Shown here: positions 1 to 11,569 of the stretch, in pieces | How the letters are laid out: each line of letters begins with the position of its first letter | How positions within the stretch are numbered: position 1 is the stretch's first letter | Source: Conchocele bisecta | Taxonomy: Eukaryota; Mollusca; Bivalvia; Lucinida; Thyasiridae | Length of the DNA: 64,000 bases | Assembly: GCA_029237695.1 (NCBI GenBank) | Contig: CM055266.1 | Location: forward strand, 9,255,805 to 9,319,804 | Reading direction: 5' to 3' | The notes under the pieces: model-generated | Seen by the model: only the letters and a program-made list of their open reading frames with translations | Databases searched by the model: none | Told to the model about the DNA's origin: nothing | Program-made: the position numbers and the translations under genes

Positions 1-154
1 GTCGATATCGTCACCGGACACCTTGACGTCGGGCTTCACAAAGAGACTGACGCGGTCGACGGTGGAAATGATGATGTCGGCCCAGCCGTTGGGCAGGTGG
101 TCATCGCTGACCAGCTGCTTGGTCAGCAGGGTCAGGTGGTCATGGTGCTCGTGT
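1..154 (-). CDS. PIKFYVE: PIKFYVE coding exon, cut by window edge (segment before the chaperonin-like domain)
   Basis: This is the ninth and most C-terminal PIKFYVE exon visible, read right to left; position 1 falls on a codon boundary inside it. The acceptor is ...CGACAG before position 154, and its single leading base completes the CA left by the previous exon to give Gln. The peptide begins HEHHDHLTLLTKQL and ends VSLFVKPDVKVSGDDID. This matches the conserved PIKfyve stretch (a Leu-rich helix, then WxxII, V+PDV and DDxD) that precedes the TCP1/chaperonin-like domain. In the family this region leads into the part that binds the ArPIKfyve-Sac3 partners on endosomes, but the decisive domains lie outside the window. 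The 3' end of the upstream intron is occupied by a foldback repeat only 16 bp from the exon. Confidence 0.87.
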
Positions 155-170
155 CTGTCGTTTACATATA

Positions 171-321
171 TAGAGAATACCAGGCAAGTGTCTTTTGATA
201 TCAAGTTCATCAGGCAAGGCTAGGAAAAGCGTAGGAACTCCGAGGCTTGCCGAGGAATTCCTACCGTTTCCGAGCCGTGCCTGATAAACTTGATAGCAAA
301 ATACACTAGCCTGGTATTCTA
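171..321. repeat. Foldback element A (imperfect palindrome, about 150 bp)
   Basis: The sequence starts TAGAGAATACCAGGC and ends in the complement GCCTGGTATTCTA, with arms of roughly 60 bp (CAAGTTCATCAGGCA against TGCCTGATAAACTTG). The centre CGAGGCTTGCCGAGG resembles that of the element at 20711-20856, which also shares GGCAAGGCT and the TAGAGAATA/TATTCTA ends. No coding capacity. It looks like a MITE or foldback element lying 16 bp from a PIKFYVE acceptor. Confidence 0.75.
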
Positions 322-549
322 TTTATCAGGTAAAGTTTTATGCTAAAAAAGGACCACAGATTACGTCATTATCTATGAACAGAACGAGGACTTGTTTACG
401 TTACGCCATTACACCGACGTCATTTGGTAACATCACGTGACGTCATCCGATCAATGGAACGTCAGATTCACTTCGATGAAACCAGGATGTTTGTATCAGG
501 TCAATGCCTGATACAACACAATGTTATCAGTCAGTATGTATTCGGTCAT
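322..549. other. Intron sequence with a CACGTGACGTCA motif
   Basis: This is intron between foldback A and the minisatellite. It contains a consensus CRE (TGACGTCA) overlapping an E-box-like CACGTG near 435-445, plus several partial ACGTCA words. Nothing coding is visible. Confidence 0.4.
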
Positions 550-1787
550 TACATATTTATTGAATGGAATGGAATGGTGCTTAACCTTTTTCATATTTAT
601 TGAATGGAATGTTGCTTAATCTTTCATATTTATTGAATAGAATAGAATGGTGCTTAACCTTTCATATTTATTGAATGGTGCTTAACCTTTCATATTTATT
701 GAATGGAATGGAATGGTGCTTAACCTTTCATATTTATTGAATGGAATGGAATCAAATGGTGCTTAACCTTTCATATTTATTGAATGGAATGGAATGGTGC
801 TTAACCTTTCATATTTATTGAATGGAATGGTGCTTAACCTTTCATATTTAGTGAATAGAATGGTGCTTAATCTTTCATATTTAATGAAAGGAATGGAATA
901 AAATGGTGCTTAACCTTTCTTATTTATTGAATGGAATGGAATGGTGCTTAACCTTTCATATTTAGTGAATGGAATGGTGCTTAACCTTTCATATTTATTG
1001 AATGGAATGGAATAAAATGGTGCTTAACCTTTCATATTTATTGAATGGAATGGAATGGTGCTTAACCTTTCTTATTTATTGAACGGAATGGAATGGTGCT
1101 TAACCGTTTTCATATTTATTGAATGGAATGGTGCTTAATCTTTCATATTTATTGAATAGAATAGAATGGTGCTTAACCTTTCATATTTATTGAATGGTGC
1201 TTAACCTTTCATATTTATTGAATGGAATGGAATGGTGCTTAACCTTTCATATTTATTGAATGGAATGGAATCAAATGGTGCTTAACCTTTCATATTTATT
1301 GAATGGAATGGAATGGTGCTTAACCTTTCATATTTATTGAATGGAATGGAATGGTGCTTAACCTTTCATATTTATTTGGTGCTTAACCTTTCATATTTAT
1401 TGAATGGAATGGTGCTTAACCTTTCATATTTATTGAATGGAATGATGCTTAACCTTTCATATTTAGTGAATGGAATGGTGCTTAATCTTTCATATTTATT
1501 GAAAGGAATGGAATAAAATGGTGCTTAACCTTTCTTATTTATTGAATGGAATGGAATGGTGCTTAACCTTTCATATTTAGTGAATGGAATGGTGCTTAAC
1601 CTTTCATATTTATTGAATGGAATGGAATAAAATGGTGCTTAACCTTTCATATTTATTGAATGGAATGGAATGGTGCTTAACCTTTCTTATTTATTGAACG
1701 GAATGGAATGGTGCTTAACCTTTCATATTTATTGAATGGAATGGAATGGTGCTTAACCATTCCATTCCATTCAATAAATATGAAAGG
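550..1787. repeat. Minisatellite of about 38 bp, GGAAT-type, in a PIKFYVE intron
   Basis: About 33 copies of a unit combining GGTGCTTAACCTTTC with ATATTTATTGAATGGAATGG. Units vary in the number of GGAAT pentamers and in single bases (TTAGTGAA, ATAAAATGG, GAATAGAATAG). Marker variants recur about 520 bp and 615 bp apart, so blocks of many units were duplicated. The array ends in a unit in inverted orientation: 1719-1750 against 1756-1787, 32-bp arms with a 5-bp spacer. The remaining intron to 2003 is AT-rich and featureless. Confidence 0.93.
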
Positions 1788-2003
1788 TGAATGAAATGGG
1801 TTTTTACATTGTAATATCAGTGTATTGAAAATCAGAATATATTGGTATAATAAGTATGCAAATGTTGCCACGACACAAAACATGTTAAACGATCAATACA
1901 GCTTCAGTGTATGTTGTGTTTATGCAATAAATAGAATTAGGATTCATCGACTGATATAATATTAAATGACACATAGCCTCATTTCTTTTAACTAGATTCT
2001 TAC

Positions 2004-2208
2004 TGTAGAGTATCAAATGCCACCTTCTCAATGCTGTCCTCACTGGCGATGTCCAGGGTTTTAAACGTGCCGGAGTAGCTGTAGCCCAGGTCTGATGAGC
2101 TCTTCGCTGACTCGGGCACAACGCTGCTGAATATCGGGTCGGTCAGTTCGTACGATACCAGCGAGTTCTGTTGGGGCAGCGGCTCGTCTGCATGCTCAAT
2201 ATCAGGGT
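2004..2208 (-). CDS. PIKFYVE: PIKFYVE coding exon (linker between DEP and chaperonin-like regions)
   Basis: Eighth visible exon, 205 bp. The acceptor ATCATAG precedes 2208; the donor after 2004 is CTACA|GTAAGA. Its leading AC joins the G left by the 17881-17989 exon to make Asp, and its trailing CA joins the next exon's A to make Gln, so the frame is continuous through three exons. The peptide begins DPDIEHADEPLPQQNSLVSY and ends SIEKVAFDTLQ. It is Ser/Glu/Asp-rich and probably disordered, as expected for the variable PIKfyve linker. Similarity to vertebrate PIKfyve is weak here; placement rests mainly on phase and order. I cannot exclude a further small exon in the 15.7-kb intron to its right, although the phases fit without one. 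Confidence 0.82.
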
Positions 2209-2251
2209 CTATGATATAACAGTCTGAGCGTGTAAATAAGTGCTCTTAAAG

Positions 2252-2400
2252 TCCAGGACCCGGTTGTACGAAGCACTAATGACTCATTAACTTTTCATTA
2301 GCGACTCCTTAACTAATTTATCATTAAATTCAGTTGTACGAACACTAAGTTATCATTAAGTCGTCATTAACTTATCATTAGTTAATGTAGGTACTGGACC
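2252..2400. repeat. Left inverted end with TTAATGA-type sub-repeats
   Basis: It begins GGACCCGGTTGTACGAA and continues with many short words of the type CATTAACT and TCATTAGT, with an internal second GTTGTACGAA. The right-hand counterpart at 11570-11742 is in the opposite orientation. The two may be the ends of one 9.5-kb transposon or two separate MITEs. Confidence 0.6.
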
Positions 2401-4080
2401 ATCATTAGGGCGCGTGCTCCTGTCATTAAACCTTCGTGAATTATCCAAGATGGCGGCCATTGCTGTCGATTCGTTAAAAAACAACAGAAAAGACGGATGA
2501 AATGGTGAAGATGAAGTTTCAAATTACTCTAGATTTCCTTTATACAATGCTACTTACATATTTATTGCGTAAACAATCCAAAAATCCCTGTAATTTGTCC
2601 GTCTCATTCTGCAACTCTGAAGGGCATTCCAGACTTTGAGAATTAAAATGACGTGTAACACACGCAAACTGCTGTAAATGCTGTCACTGACAGTGTTGGC
2701 CTTCAAGTTTAAACAACACAGCTGCAGCGAACTTACACAGTGACGTCACTTCGTCAGCATCCCGATCTAATAATAGGCTAGTGACACCTTACACCGTGTT
2801 CGATCTAACAACAAGTGTGGGTGATTGGTAATTTCGATGCGGACTGGATTAGAAATACTGCCCGATTCGATTAATGCATGATGTCTTACAAATAAACACA
2901 CATGATCTATATTACAGCAAAAACAATAAAATGTAATATGTTTTTCTATAGAATAAACTTTGTTGTAATATCTACAACTAGTGATTACTTTACTAAATCA
3001 ATGTTTTTTTCCTGTTTCATTTCCCCCATGCCCATGGTGATGTCATTGGATGTGTTTTCCCCATACAGCGGCATGATGTGGTTATCTAATATCCAAACCC
3101 CCTGTTTTAGGTCTCTCATTCCTGTCACCGTGATTTTTTACCTGTCTAATTTCTCTAATATAACCGCCTACCAACCACACCCTGGGCGGGGAAAACGTTG
3201 ATCTTTAACGTTAAGCCAAAAATAAAATTAGAATGCATGTGCATTATTGTATGTACGTGACCTAGCTTGTTGTATGGAAATAAAATTCAATTGAACATTT
3301 AAGTTTGATTTGTATGTGACTCGTCTGGTACCACTCATGTTTATGCCCCACTGCACCAATTTATTTTATATTCACTAGGGGACTTATGTTCACCTTGTTT
3401 GTAAAGGGGGGACATCCGTGTTCTATGAACACATTTTCTACTTTATTTCTGACTACATGTGACTAATTCTTTAAACACGTCCAATACACGGCGCCTTATA
3501 CTAATAGGCGGCGTTTATTTCACTTTTTTTTTTTTAAACTTTTTTTTTTATGGCATAAAAACCACAATGTGAATTTCTGCAGTTGACAATGACACGCACA
3601 TGCGTTGTTTGTGGAAACTGATTATTTTGGGAACGAGATCCTATCTCGTGGGAACGAGCTGCTATGTCGTGAGAACGAGATAGAAAAGAATGTAAATGTC
3701 CCTTTTATGCTGCCGTACAAATTACGGCCTATTTGATAATTGACATTTATGTCCAACAAGATGTTCACGGTATGTAATTGATCGTATTTCCTCTCCACCC
3801 TATGGAAGTTATAATGGAACCCGACTTTAGAAACAGAAATATTCGTGTTTATAATCTATGTTTGCAACCGTGACGCTGATTTTTTTAAATCACATCAAAT
3901 TCATCCCAGTACTAGCACACAAACACGTTGCGTCGGGTCCTTGTATGTTCTCCCCACCCCACCCGCCATAAAAAACATGGAGCCGCAATTCGACAGGTTG
4001 GTGAGGCTGGATGTAAATCGGCGATTCCTGAATGTGTCAATTGTTTCCCAGTGACTATGGTTTATGCATCAGTCAATGTA
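2401..4080. other. Intron, low-information, dispersed repeat fragments
   Basis: No convincing gene. A tandem-like GGAACGAGAT/ATCTCGT block lies at about 3627-3685. The segment around 3740-4060 (ACATTTATG..CAACAAGAT, ATCGATCGTATTTCC-like) is a degraded relative of the repeats at 6548 and 9625. The rest is AT-rich intron with occasional ATGGCGGCCAT words. Confidence 0.4.
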
Positions 4081-4270
4081 AATCCCCGCCCCCCCCCCCC
4101 CCCCCCCCTCCGGGGAGGGGCGGGGCTTTACCGGGGCATACCCCGGGGCTTTTACCTTTCATGATGCCCCGCACTGCGGGGACTTTACCGGGGCTTTAAC
4201 TGTTGCTAAGAAATTGAGCGGGGACATACCCCGGGGCTTTACTGGGGCTTTACCGGGGTTTTATCAGACT
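4080..4270. repeat. C-homopolymer and CCCCGC/GCGGGG short-palindrome repeat, copy 1
   Basis: A C tract near 4088-4110 is followed by repeats of GGGGCTTTACCGGGGC and the short palindrome CCCCGCACTGCGGGG. A second copy lies at 5735-5895, where CCCCGCAGTGCGGGG and TTTACCGGGGCTTT recur beside a G tract. It may form strong hairpins. Confidence 0.7.
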
Positions 4271-4439
4271 GTTATCAAGATATGTACATGTATGTTTACC
4301 TGAATACTGTTGTGTGGGAGGGGTGACATGGGTTTAAACTGTTTAATACGATCTACTTTCACTGTGGACTGTTTAATACTGGCAAATTTTGTTTAATATA
4401 AACAAAATTGTTTTCAAATAATTCCTCTGTTTATATTGC

Positions 4440-4975
4440 ACTGCCGTTATCCGTTATCCCAGCCCCCCCCCCCCCCCCACAACACGTGGAAAATTCTGAG
4501 ACCATTCCCCCCCCCCACACATACTGAAGGAAAACCCGAGACCCCCCCCCCCTCCCTGGAAAGTGATTCATTACCCGACCAACCCTGGAAAATCACGAGA
4601 CCCCCCCCCCCCACCTGGAAAATGATTCTTTACCCAACAAACCCTGGAAAATCCCGAGACCCACCCCCCCCCACTCTGGAAAATCCCGAGACCCCCCCCA
4701 CCCCACCTGGAAAGTGATTCTTTACCCAACAAACCCTGGAATATCCCGAGACCCCCCCCCCCCTGGAAAATCCCGAGACCCCCCCCCACCCACCTGGAAA
4801 GTGATTCTTTACCCACAAACCCTGGAAAATCCCGAGACCCCCCCCCCCCCCCTGGAAAATCCCGAGACCCCCCCCCCCACCTGGAAAGTGATTCTTTACC
4901 CAACAAACCCTGGAAAATCCCGATACACCCCCCCCCCTACCCCCCCCCCCCACTGGAAAAATCCATTTCTCACAC
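4440..4975. repeat. C-tract minisatellite with CCTGGAAAATCCCGAGA units
   Basis: Repeats of CCTGGAAAATCCCGAGACC followed by runs of 8-14 C, alternating with CCTGGAAAGTGATTCTTTA and CCCAACAAACC. The open reading on both strands arises from the repeat, not from a gene. Downstream, 5031-5047 is a pure G run. Confidence 0.85.
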
Positions 4976-5049
4976 ACACACTCCCCCATGTAAGTAAAAG
5001 TATAAAGTGCTGTATTTTATACTATTAATAGGGGGGGGGGGGGGGGGTG

Positions 5050-6445
5050 TACTGTTTTTTATGAACCCTGTCTCGAAGAGCCGGTGTCATATAGTGTTTG
5101 CACCGTCCGTGTGTCCGTGCGTTAATATGGTTAAGAAGTTTGTATCATGCAAGGGTCCACTTTTGCGCTATTTAATACTATTCACACATATCCGACCTTC
5201 CTTCTACCGAGTCCGTGGGTGGTGCCAAAGGTTAGCGGCTATTTTATTTGGTTACTACTATTAACAGGAACGTACCTATTTCAAAGCAACAAACACATAT
5301 TTACCCTGTACTTAGTCGACCCTACTTGTCCTAACTGTCATTTGGAGGCGGAGCTAGGATGCGTCACACATGCTACTAAGATGCCCAGCACTACACGAAG
5401 TTCGGAAACAGACCTACCCACCGCGTTTCGTCAAGAAATCCAAAAAGTGCTAGGAGACTCGAACTTTTACAAACTAAACATATCGGTCATTTACCCAGCT
5501 GATCATCGACTGTAACGGTTTCAAAAACAACTATATCACTAAGTCAACCACCCTAGAAATAGAACGAGTAGCAGGCCAAATGTGCTACCAATTACATCTA
5601 CAACGAATAAAGCTGCTTGGGTTGTAATAATGGCTTCCCATACTAATAAAAGTTCCCAGATATCTACTATTTATAAGTGACATTTTGCTCTACAACACAT
5701 CATTTTCGTGCAAGATATTTCACATTTAAAATCACCAGATGGCCCGCAGTGCGGGGGCATTTTACCGGGGCTTTTACCGACCATGTTGCCCCGCAGTGCG
5801 GGGCCTTCACCGGGGCTTTAACAGCAACGAAAATATAAGCCCCGCTATTCCCCCGGAGGGGGGGGGGGGGGGGGGGGGTGGGGGGGGGCGGGGACTTACA
5901 TTGACTGATGCATTAGGCTCCGACATTTCATTCCATGTCGCATCGCTAGTTTTTGGTGATACTGCTGTCGAACAAATGTAATGGTGTTGTCTTAGTCGAC
6001 GATTCTCATGTGATGCCAAACATGTTTTATTAAGAAACCGAACACATGTGAAAAAAGAAATCAATATATTGTGGTAGTTCTTTACAAAACACATATTTTG
6101 ACAAAATATGAGAATCGTCTTAGTGATTATCATGTGTTGCCAAATCTTGCTTTATTAAGAAATCAAACAAATTTTAAAAATAAAACTCAAATCAATGCAT
6201 AATTATCAATTTATATCGGCGATGCGATGACGAGAGCGACTTGCGAGCGACTACATAGCGTGGTTATGGTAAGGTTGTTTTCGTCCGAATTCTAAATGTC
6301 AGTCACACTTTGCACGTGAAACGCGATTATCGACTGATAATTGTAAACATCGGCAGGTGTGTAGCAAGACACTAAATGATGTATGTTAAACGTGCTAATT
6401 GGTAGAGGGGTCGTTCCTATGGTGGCTCGAATAGGGAAAGTTCGT
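5050..6445. repeat. Intron with dispersed repeats and G tract (5859-5888)
   Basis: It contains the second CCCCGC-AGTGCGGGG repeat copy (5735-5895) with an approximately 30-bp G tract. After that come paired fragments around ACGATTCTCATGTG and GCCAAA..CTTTATTAAGAAATC that recur several times between 6000 and 9930. A 122-codon frame at 5147-5515 has no recognisable domain and is not called as a gene. Confidence 0.5.
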
Positions 6446-6447
6446 CT

Positions 6448-8395
6448 TACTTATAAATGAATGAAAGAAATGCCCATAACGAGCGACCATACATACTTAG
6501 AATAACAGCTGATGTAACGGCGGTAAACTGAAATGGTGTACGTGACAATTGACATTTACGTTCCAACAAGATTTTCACGGTGTGTAATCGATCGTATTTC
6601 CTCTCCACCCGACTCGAGAAACACAAATTAAATCGTTTATTTCTGAATGTGTCAAACGTTTGTGTCAAAGCATCAATGTGTGTTTTTTTACAAACATTAG
6701 AATCATCTAAGGAGACGATTCTCATGTGTTTCCAAACCTATTATATTAAGAAATCAACAAATGTGAAAAGAAAACATGAATACATTGGTATTTCTTTACA
6801 AAACCATATTTTGACAAAATAGGAAAATCGTCTTTGGAGACGATTCTCATGTGCTGCCAAATCTTGCTTTATCAAGAGATCAAACACATAATTATGAAAA
6901 TATACTATGACAAGCTAATGGTAAATATCAATTTATTGGCGATGTGATGACGTGAGCGACTACATCGTATGGTTTACATACGTATGTTCCCCCGCCGAAT
7001 TCTACAGTCACACTTTGCACGTGAAACTGGATTACCGACAGATGATTGTAAACACCATCAGGTGTGCACCTAGACCGAACATGATATGTCGCAAGTGTGC
7101 TAGTTGTGGGGGGGGGGGGGTGTACGACGGCATATGTTTTATACGCTCGTTTAAAAACGGGAGTATTATTTATGTATCCACGCTGTATATGCGGCGGACG
7201 ACTCGGGCACAGCTTGTTCTGACGATAGTGGGCCCACTGCATGTCTAGGGCAGCGACATTTTCTGGGGTTCAAGTTGGGAGGGGCAACCGACAATCGATT
7301 TTAGATATAATTTTAAACTGTATCACATCGTAGGCATTGACACACCCAATGTTCTACCCTCTCCACTACGGTCACACGGTGGAACGAACAAATACGTTGA
7401 TACCAATTCATTGATCCATAAAGGAGGTTTTCGCTTGGCGCGTCACATATTATGTTCACAGTTTTTGATGAGTCACGGCGGTTATGACATGGTGTGTAAT
7501 ACAATTCCCTCTCGTTATTGATACATGCACGACTTTACCAAATACGAAATTGTATTCACTAAATGCAATCTGACACACATAAATGAAATTAAATCAGAAA
7601 CAGATACGCGTATAAAGCAAGGGAGACGCTATGTAACATGTACTGTAACGTTTACGACTACATGTACGTTTTTTGAACTTTCACACTAGCGTTACATAAC
7701 ATTTTATCCATATACTAGCACATATCTACTGTACATACATGCATGTAATTGAATTGAATTGTGCTTAACGGCCCATCAACACAAAGAGTATCATTTAGGG
7801 CCAAGCAATTTAGATGAAGAAGAATTTTCGTTTCTTCGCATACGCAGTGTAGAAACGAATTCCGTTTCTTCTGGTCTACGGCTCCAGGGCGAAAAACACT
7901 TGAAGTCACTGTGTAAAAAAATGTGTATAATATGGTATTATAATCACGTTTTGCAATCGATGGTTATTGATTTATGTTATGTAAATTAACGTTTTCGTCT
8001 TATCGCGTCAACATGCCAAGAAACGAATATTTAGAGGAATAAATTCACGGGGTGGAAAATAACTTTAAGGTTCTTAATTATCGTTTCTACGCGTATAAGC
8101 GAAGAAAAAAGTGAAAGTGAATGAGTTTAACGTCCCAGCAACAGCTAAGGTCATATAGAAGACGGGAACACAGTCTCTATCCGACAGACCAGTGGGGTGA
8201 ATATACTATGAAAGTATATTTTTGATGCATAAGGCGATGTTTGAACCCACAACCTCCAGATTGGGAGTCAGATATTCTACGCATAGGCCACAACCCATCA
8301 CTTATAAATGAATGAAAGAAATGCCCCTAACGAGCGACCATACATACTTAGAATAACAGCTGATGTAACGGCGGTAAACTGAAATGGTGTTCAGA
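6448..8395. repeat. Duplicated intron blocks (6448-6538 with 8298-8388; 6548-6960 with 9625-9965)
   Basis: A block of about 90 bp starting ACTTATAAATGAATGAAAGA and including CGAGCGACCATACATACTT is nearly identical at both sites. The adjoining 6548-6960 block (CATTTACGTTCCAACAAGAT, CGATCGTATTTCCTCTCCAC, then ACGATTCTCATGTG) returns at 9625-9965 with small indels. A SINE-like fragment (GCTTAACGGCCCATCAACAC) lies at about 7767. No gene found. Confidence 0.6.
8113..8300 (-). mobile_element. tRNA-derived SINE copy
   Basis: Read on the minus strand, it starts with a tRNA-like head: TGTGGCCTATGCGTAGAATA resembles box A and GGTTGTGGGTTCAAACATC resembles box B. The tail ends in the complement of GTTTAACGTCCCAGCAACAG. 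The head is diverged from a functional tRNA and is followed by non-tRNA sequence, so this is a SINE, not a tRNA gene. Confidence 0.6.
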
Positions 8396-8555
8396 CAAAC
8401 TACAGAAGTAATTTAGCTAACTTTGGTATTGTCGGATTCCTAGCGTTAATGGCTGAAACATGGCCATCATTAAAAGGAAGAAATATAAGATTTACCTCAG
8501 AACGCAAACCATGACAGTTTCATCATTAAGACCAAAACAATATATTGATTGATTG

Positions 8556-8649
8556 AGTAATGCTGTGTAACGGCCTGACAACAGCCAAGGTCATTTTAGG
8601 CCGGGTCAACGGGGTCAAGTCTCGTATCTCACCTTTTGTTGAATATCCG

Positions 8650-8743
<94 letters not shown>

Positions 8744-8779
8744 TATCGGGGGGGGGGGGGGGGGGGGGGCGGGGGGGGT

Positions 8780-8829
<50 letters not shown>

Positions 8830-9105
8830 GGGGGGGGGGGGGGATTCCAAAATCAGAACTGAATATTTACAATAATATATAATTCATCCTGAAATTAGAA
8901 TAAACCTGACCTGTTGCCAGGTCCATAGCACACCAGAGTCACTTAAAACCCTGGCCCCTAAAAGTAATAGGATTAGTACTAATTCCACTACTCTTAAAAT
9001 GGGATATAACCGGATTCAACTCGAGTTACCAGAAGGCCAAAAAACGTACCTGAGGCCAAAGGGCCAACAGGTAGATTCGGGATTCGGAAAGGAGGAAATC
9101 CTACG
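8556..9105. repeat. Dispersed repeat interrupted by a 190-bp G tract
   Basis: The flanks TAACGGCCTGACAACAGCC and CAAAATCAGAACTGAATATT, then ACGTACCTGAGG, match the repeat at 22205-23125. There the corresponding position holds only GGGGGG followed by AAAATCCCC. The G tract (8651-8843, broken by GATATC, a few T and one C) therefore looks like an expansion within an existing repeat. It can be expected to form G-quadruplexes and to be error-prone in assembly. Confidence 0.75.
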
Positions 9106-9187
9106 TTTCCATTTTACCATTCGCATGCTCCCAACCAACCACCCATTGGAGACGATATGATACATATGGCGATCCTACATACATAAC

Positions 9188-9431
9188 ATGTGGCTGCGAC
9201 TGGATAAATAATGGGGTTTATGCGTTTCTGCAACCAGTGTAGATCCTGATCAGCCTGTGCATCCAGCCAAGTCTGATCAGGATCTGCACTGTTCGCCATT
9301 TCACCAATGAAACCTCTTTTTCATGCTTCTAACAAAAGAATATAGATCGTTATCAGGCTATATTTGAATGTTGATCAGGAGCGGGCACTGGTCAGAAATC
9401 CCATAAGCCTCATTTCTCCAGTCACAGTCTC
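9188..9431. mobile_element. MITE of the TGTGGCTGTGACTGGA family (diverged copy)
   Basis: It begins ATGTGGCTGCGACTGGA and ends in the inverted counterpart CATTTCTCCAGTCACAG, with internal GATCCTGATCAG motifs and ACCAGTGTAGATCC. Other copies: 14661-14856 (left end missing), 20974-21204, 50983-51216, 52911-53151. Confidence 0.75.
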
Positions 9432-9983
9432 AAGAACGAACGCTACATCCCCTCCCCAGTACATCTTGTTTGATCATGTGACTAATTTAAACGGCGAGAT
9501 TTTTTTTCCGTTGAGTATGTAACAACTGAATCTGCTCTACGTAAAAAAAAAAAATTGGTCAGTCGAATAAACAAATGTGCTTAACAGCATAAACATAGTC
9601 AACGAAACTTACCATTCGAAAACGTCCATTTACGTTCCAACAAGATTTTCACGGTGTGGTAATCGATCGTATTTCCTCTCCACCCGACTCGAGAAACACA
9701 AATTAAATCGTTTTTTTTTTCTGAATGTGTCAAACGTTTTGTGTCAAAAAAGCATCAATATGTCTTGTTTACAAAACATTAGAATCATCTAAGGGAGGAC
9801 GATTCGCATGTCTTTTCAAACTATTTTATTAAGAAATCAACAAATGTGAAAAGAAAACAAATACATGGTCTCGTTGTGCTGCAATCTGCTTTAATATCAA
9901 GAGATCAAACACATAATTATGAAAAGAAATATCAATTTATTGGGCGATTGCGATGACGTGAGCGACTACATAGTGTGGTTTTA

Positions 9984-10326
9984 CATAACGTTTGTCCACC
10001 CCCCCCCCCCCCCCCTCCGAATTCTACAGTCACACTTTGCACGTGAAACTGGATTACCGACAGGATGATTTCGCAGTCTGGCGATTTGGTCGCCCGTTTT
10101 CCCGCCCATCTTGTGTATAGGTCGACGATGCGATGCAGACTGCCAGTAACCATATAACATAAGGCGCGCAGGCTGCATTAAGGCGACTGCAGAATTTTTC
10201 GAGAAAATGGAAAAAATAATGTGCCAGAGTGCATCATTTACCTTCTAGTTTTGATTTTTTTTTCGGGGTTTTTTTGGGGTGAGGGTGGGGGCTGGGGGGC
10301 ACCCCTCAACCCCCCCCCCCCCCCCC

Positions 10327-10361
<35 letters not shown>

Positions 10362-11290
10362 CCCCCCCCCCCCCCCCCCCCCCCCCTAGCATACTCGCAC
10401 AAAGGTGCTCGAAGTCGTCAACGGGCCTGCAGATTAAAACAACCTTCGCTTTTCGCGAATTTTTTCGCATAGGTTGAGATTCGCGAAAACGCGACATGCT
10501 TTCGACACATGTATGAGCAAAACAAACCCGAATTTTCTGTCTGTAACGCCGAGATAGTCGCCCTAAGTTACAGACAGAACAGAACAATAGGGTTGGAGCC
10601 AAACTTATTTTCAAAAGCGGAAGGCAAGATCGCGAAAACTCGAGACGAATCTCATGTTTTGTTGTTGAGAAAAATAAATATATATATATAACACTCCCCC
10701 CCCCCCTCCCCGCTACATACGGACCTGCCGTAACACGTCGACTCTCATCTGATGAGCATTGAACATGTCGCTATTGTGTATTATTTTGAGTTGTCTGACG
10801 GACGAGTTGGTCGAAGGGTGAAACGGAGGTCGGTCATATAATCAACGAATACGGGACCGATACGATTTCTAATTAGCTCTAATAATAATCGCACTTTCCA
10901 TTTGCCAATATATTGGCAATATATTTAAAACAATTTTGGTAATAAATAATTAATGGGGGTTGGGGGTCAAAGAAATAACTCAATTGTAGGGGTGGTGGGG
11001 CGCGCAATACAATAATGAATACATATGGGTGGTGTGGCAAGGGAAAATGAATAATTATGGGGATTGTGGCAAACAAAAAAAATAATTCAATTGTGTGGGC
11101 GTTGGGGTGAAGCAATAATGCAAAAGCATGGGTGGTGGGGTGAAGTATGAAAACTATTTTTTTGCATGGGTGGTGGGTAAACAAAAAAATGCCTTCCTTC
11201 CAACCCCCCCCCACCCCCCCCCCCATGCGTACGCACCCGTACCCACCCCCCCCCCCCGCCCCCGCCGCCCCCCCTCCCCCCCTATAGCGT
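9984..11290. repeat. Homopolymer-rich intron: C tracts and degenerate GGTGGGG minisatellite
   Basis: C tracts lie at about 9999-10015, 10311-10386 and 11198-11281. Between 10940 and 11190 the sequence repeats a loose GGGTGGTGGGG-A-rich unit of about 30 bp. The minus-strand frame of 151 codons across this block is repeat-driven and not a gene. Confidence 0.7.
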
Positions 11291-11569
11291 ACGGGCCTGC
11301 GGTCGGTCATACGAAAATACCATAGATTCCTCAACGCAGTACATGTACGTTGCGCGTAGATTGTTAGATTGACACGGTGATTTCTAATTTTATCCTACTT
11401 ACATGACGTAAGACATAACGTTGCTACAATATAGTTAAAGGCATCGTGCCTGTGTGAGTTTCTGTTGAATCGTTCGGTTGCAGCAGGAAAAGCGCGCCTG
11501 TCATATTGTCATATTACAGAAACCGGAACCAAAAAACTGGAATTTGACTGGTTTACTTGTCTGTTTACA

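Noticed and set aside
550..1787. GGAAT repeats suggesting human satellite contamination
   Set aside because: The unit also holds GGTGCTTAACCTTTCATATTT, and the array sits between two in-phase PIKFYVE exons.
5147..5515. 122-codon plus-strand frame
   Set aside because: No homology recognised, composition like the surrounding intron, no splice or start context; reported only as intron.
8560..8862. Poly-Gly and poly-Pro frames over the G tract
   Set aside because: Homopolymer artefact.
10740..10785. CTGATGAG word suggesting a hammerhead ribozyme; also CTGACGAG at 17018
   Set aside because: Neither is followed by the required CGAAA core after a helix II, and no matching helix III/I arrangement was found.
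10879..11334. 151-codon minus-strand frame
   Set aside because: Lies over C tracts and a GGTGGGG minisatellite; low-complexity and no recognisable domain.
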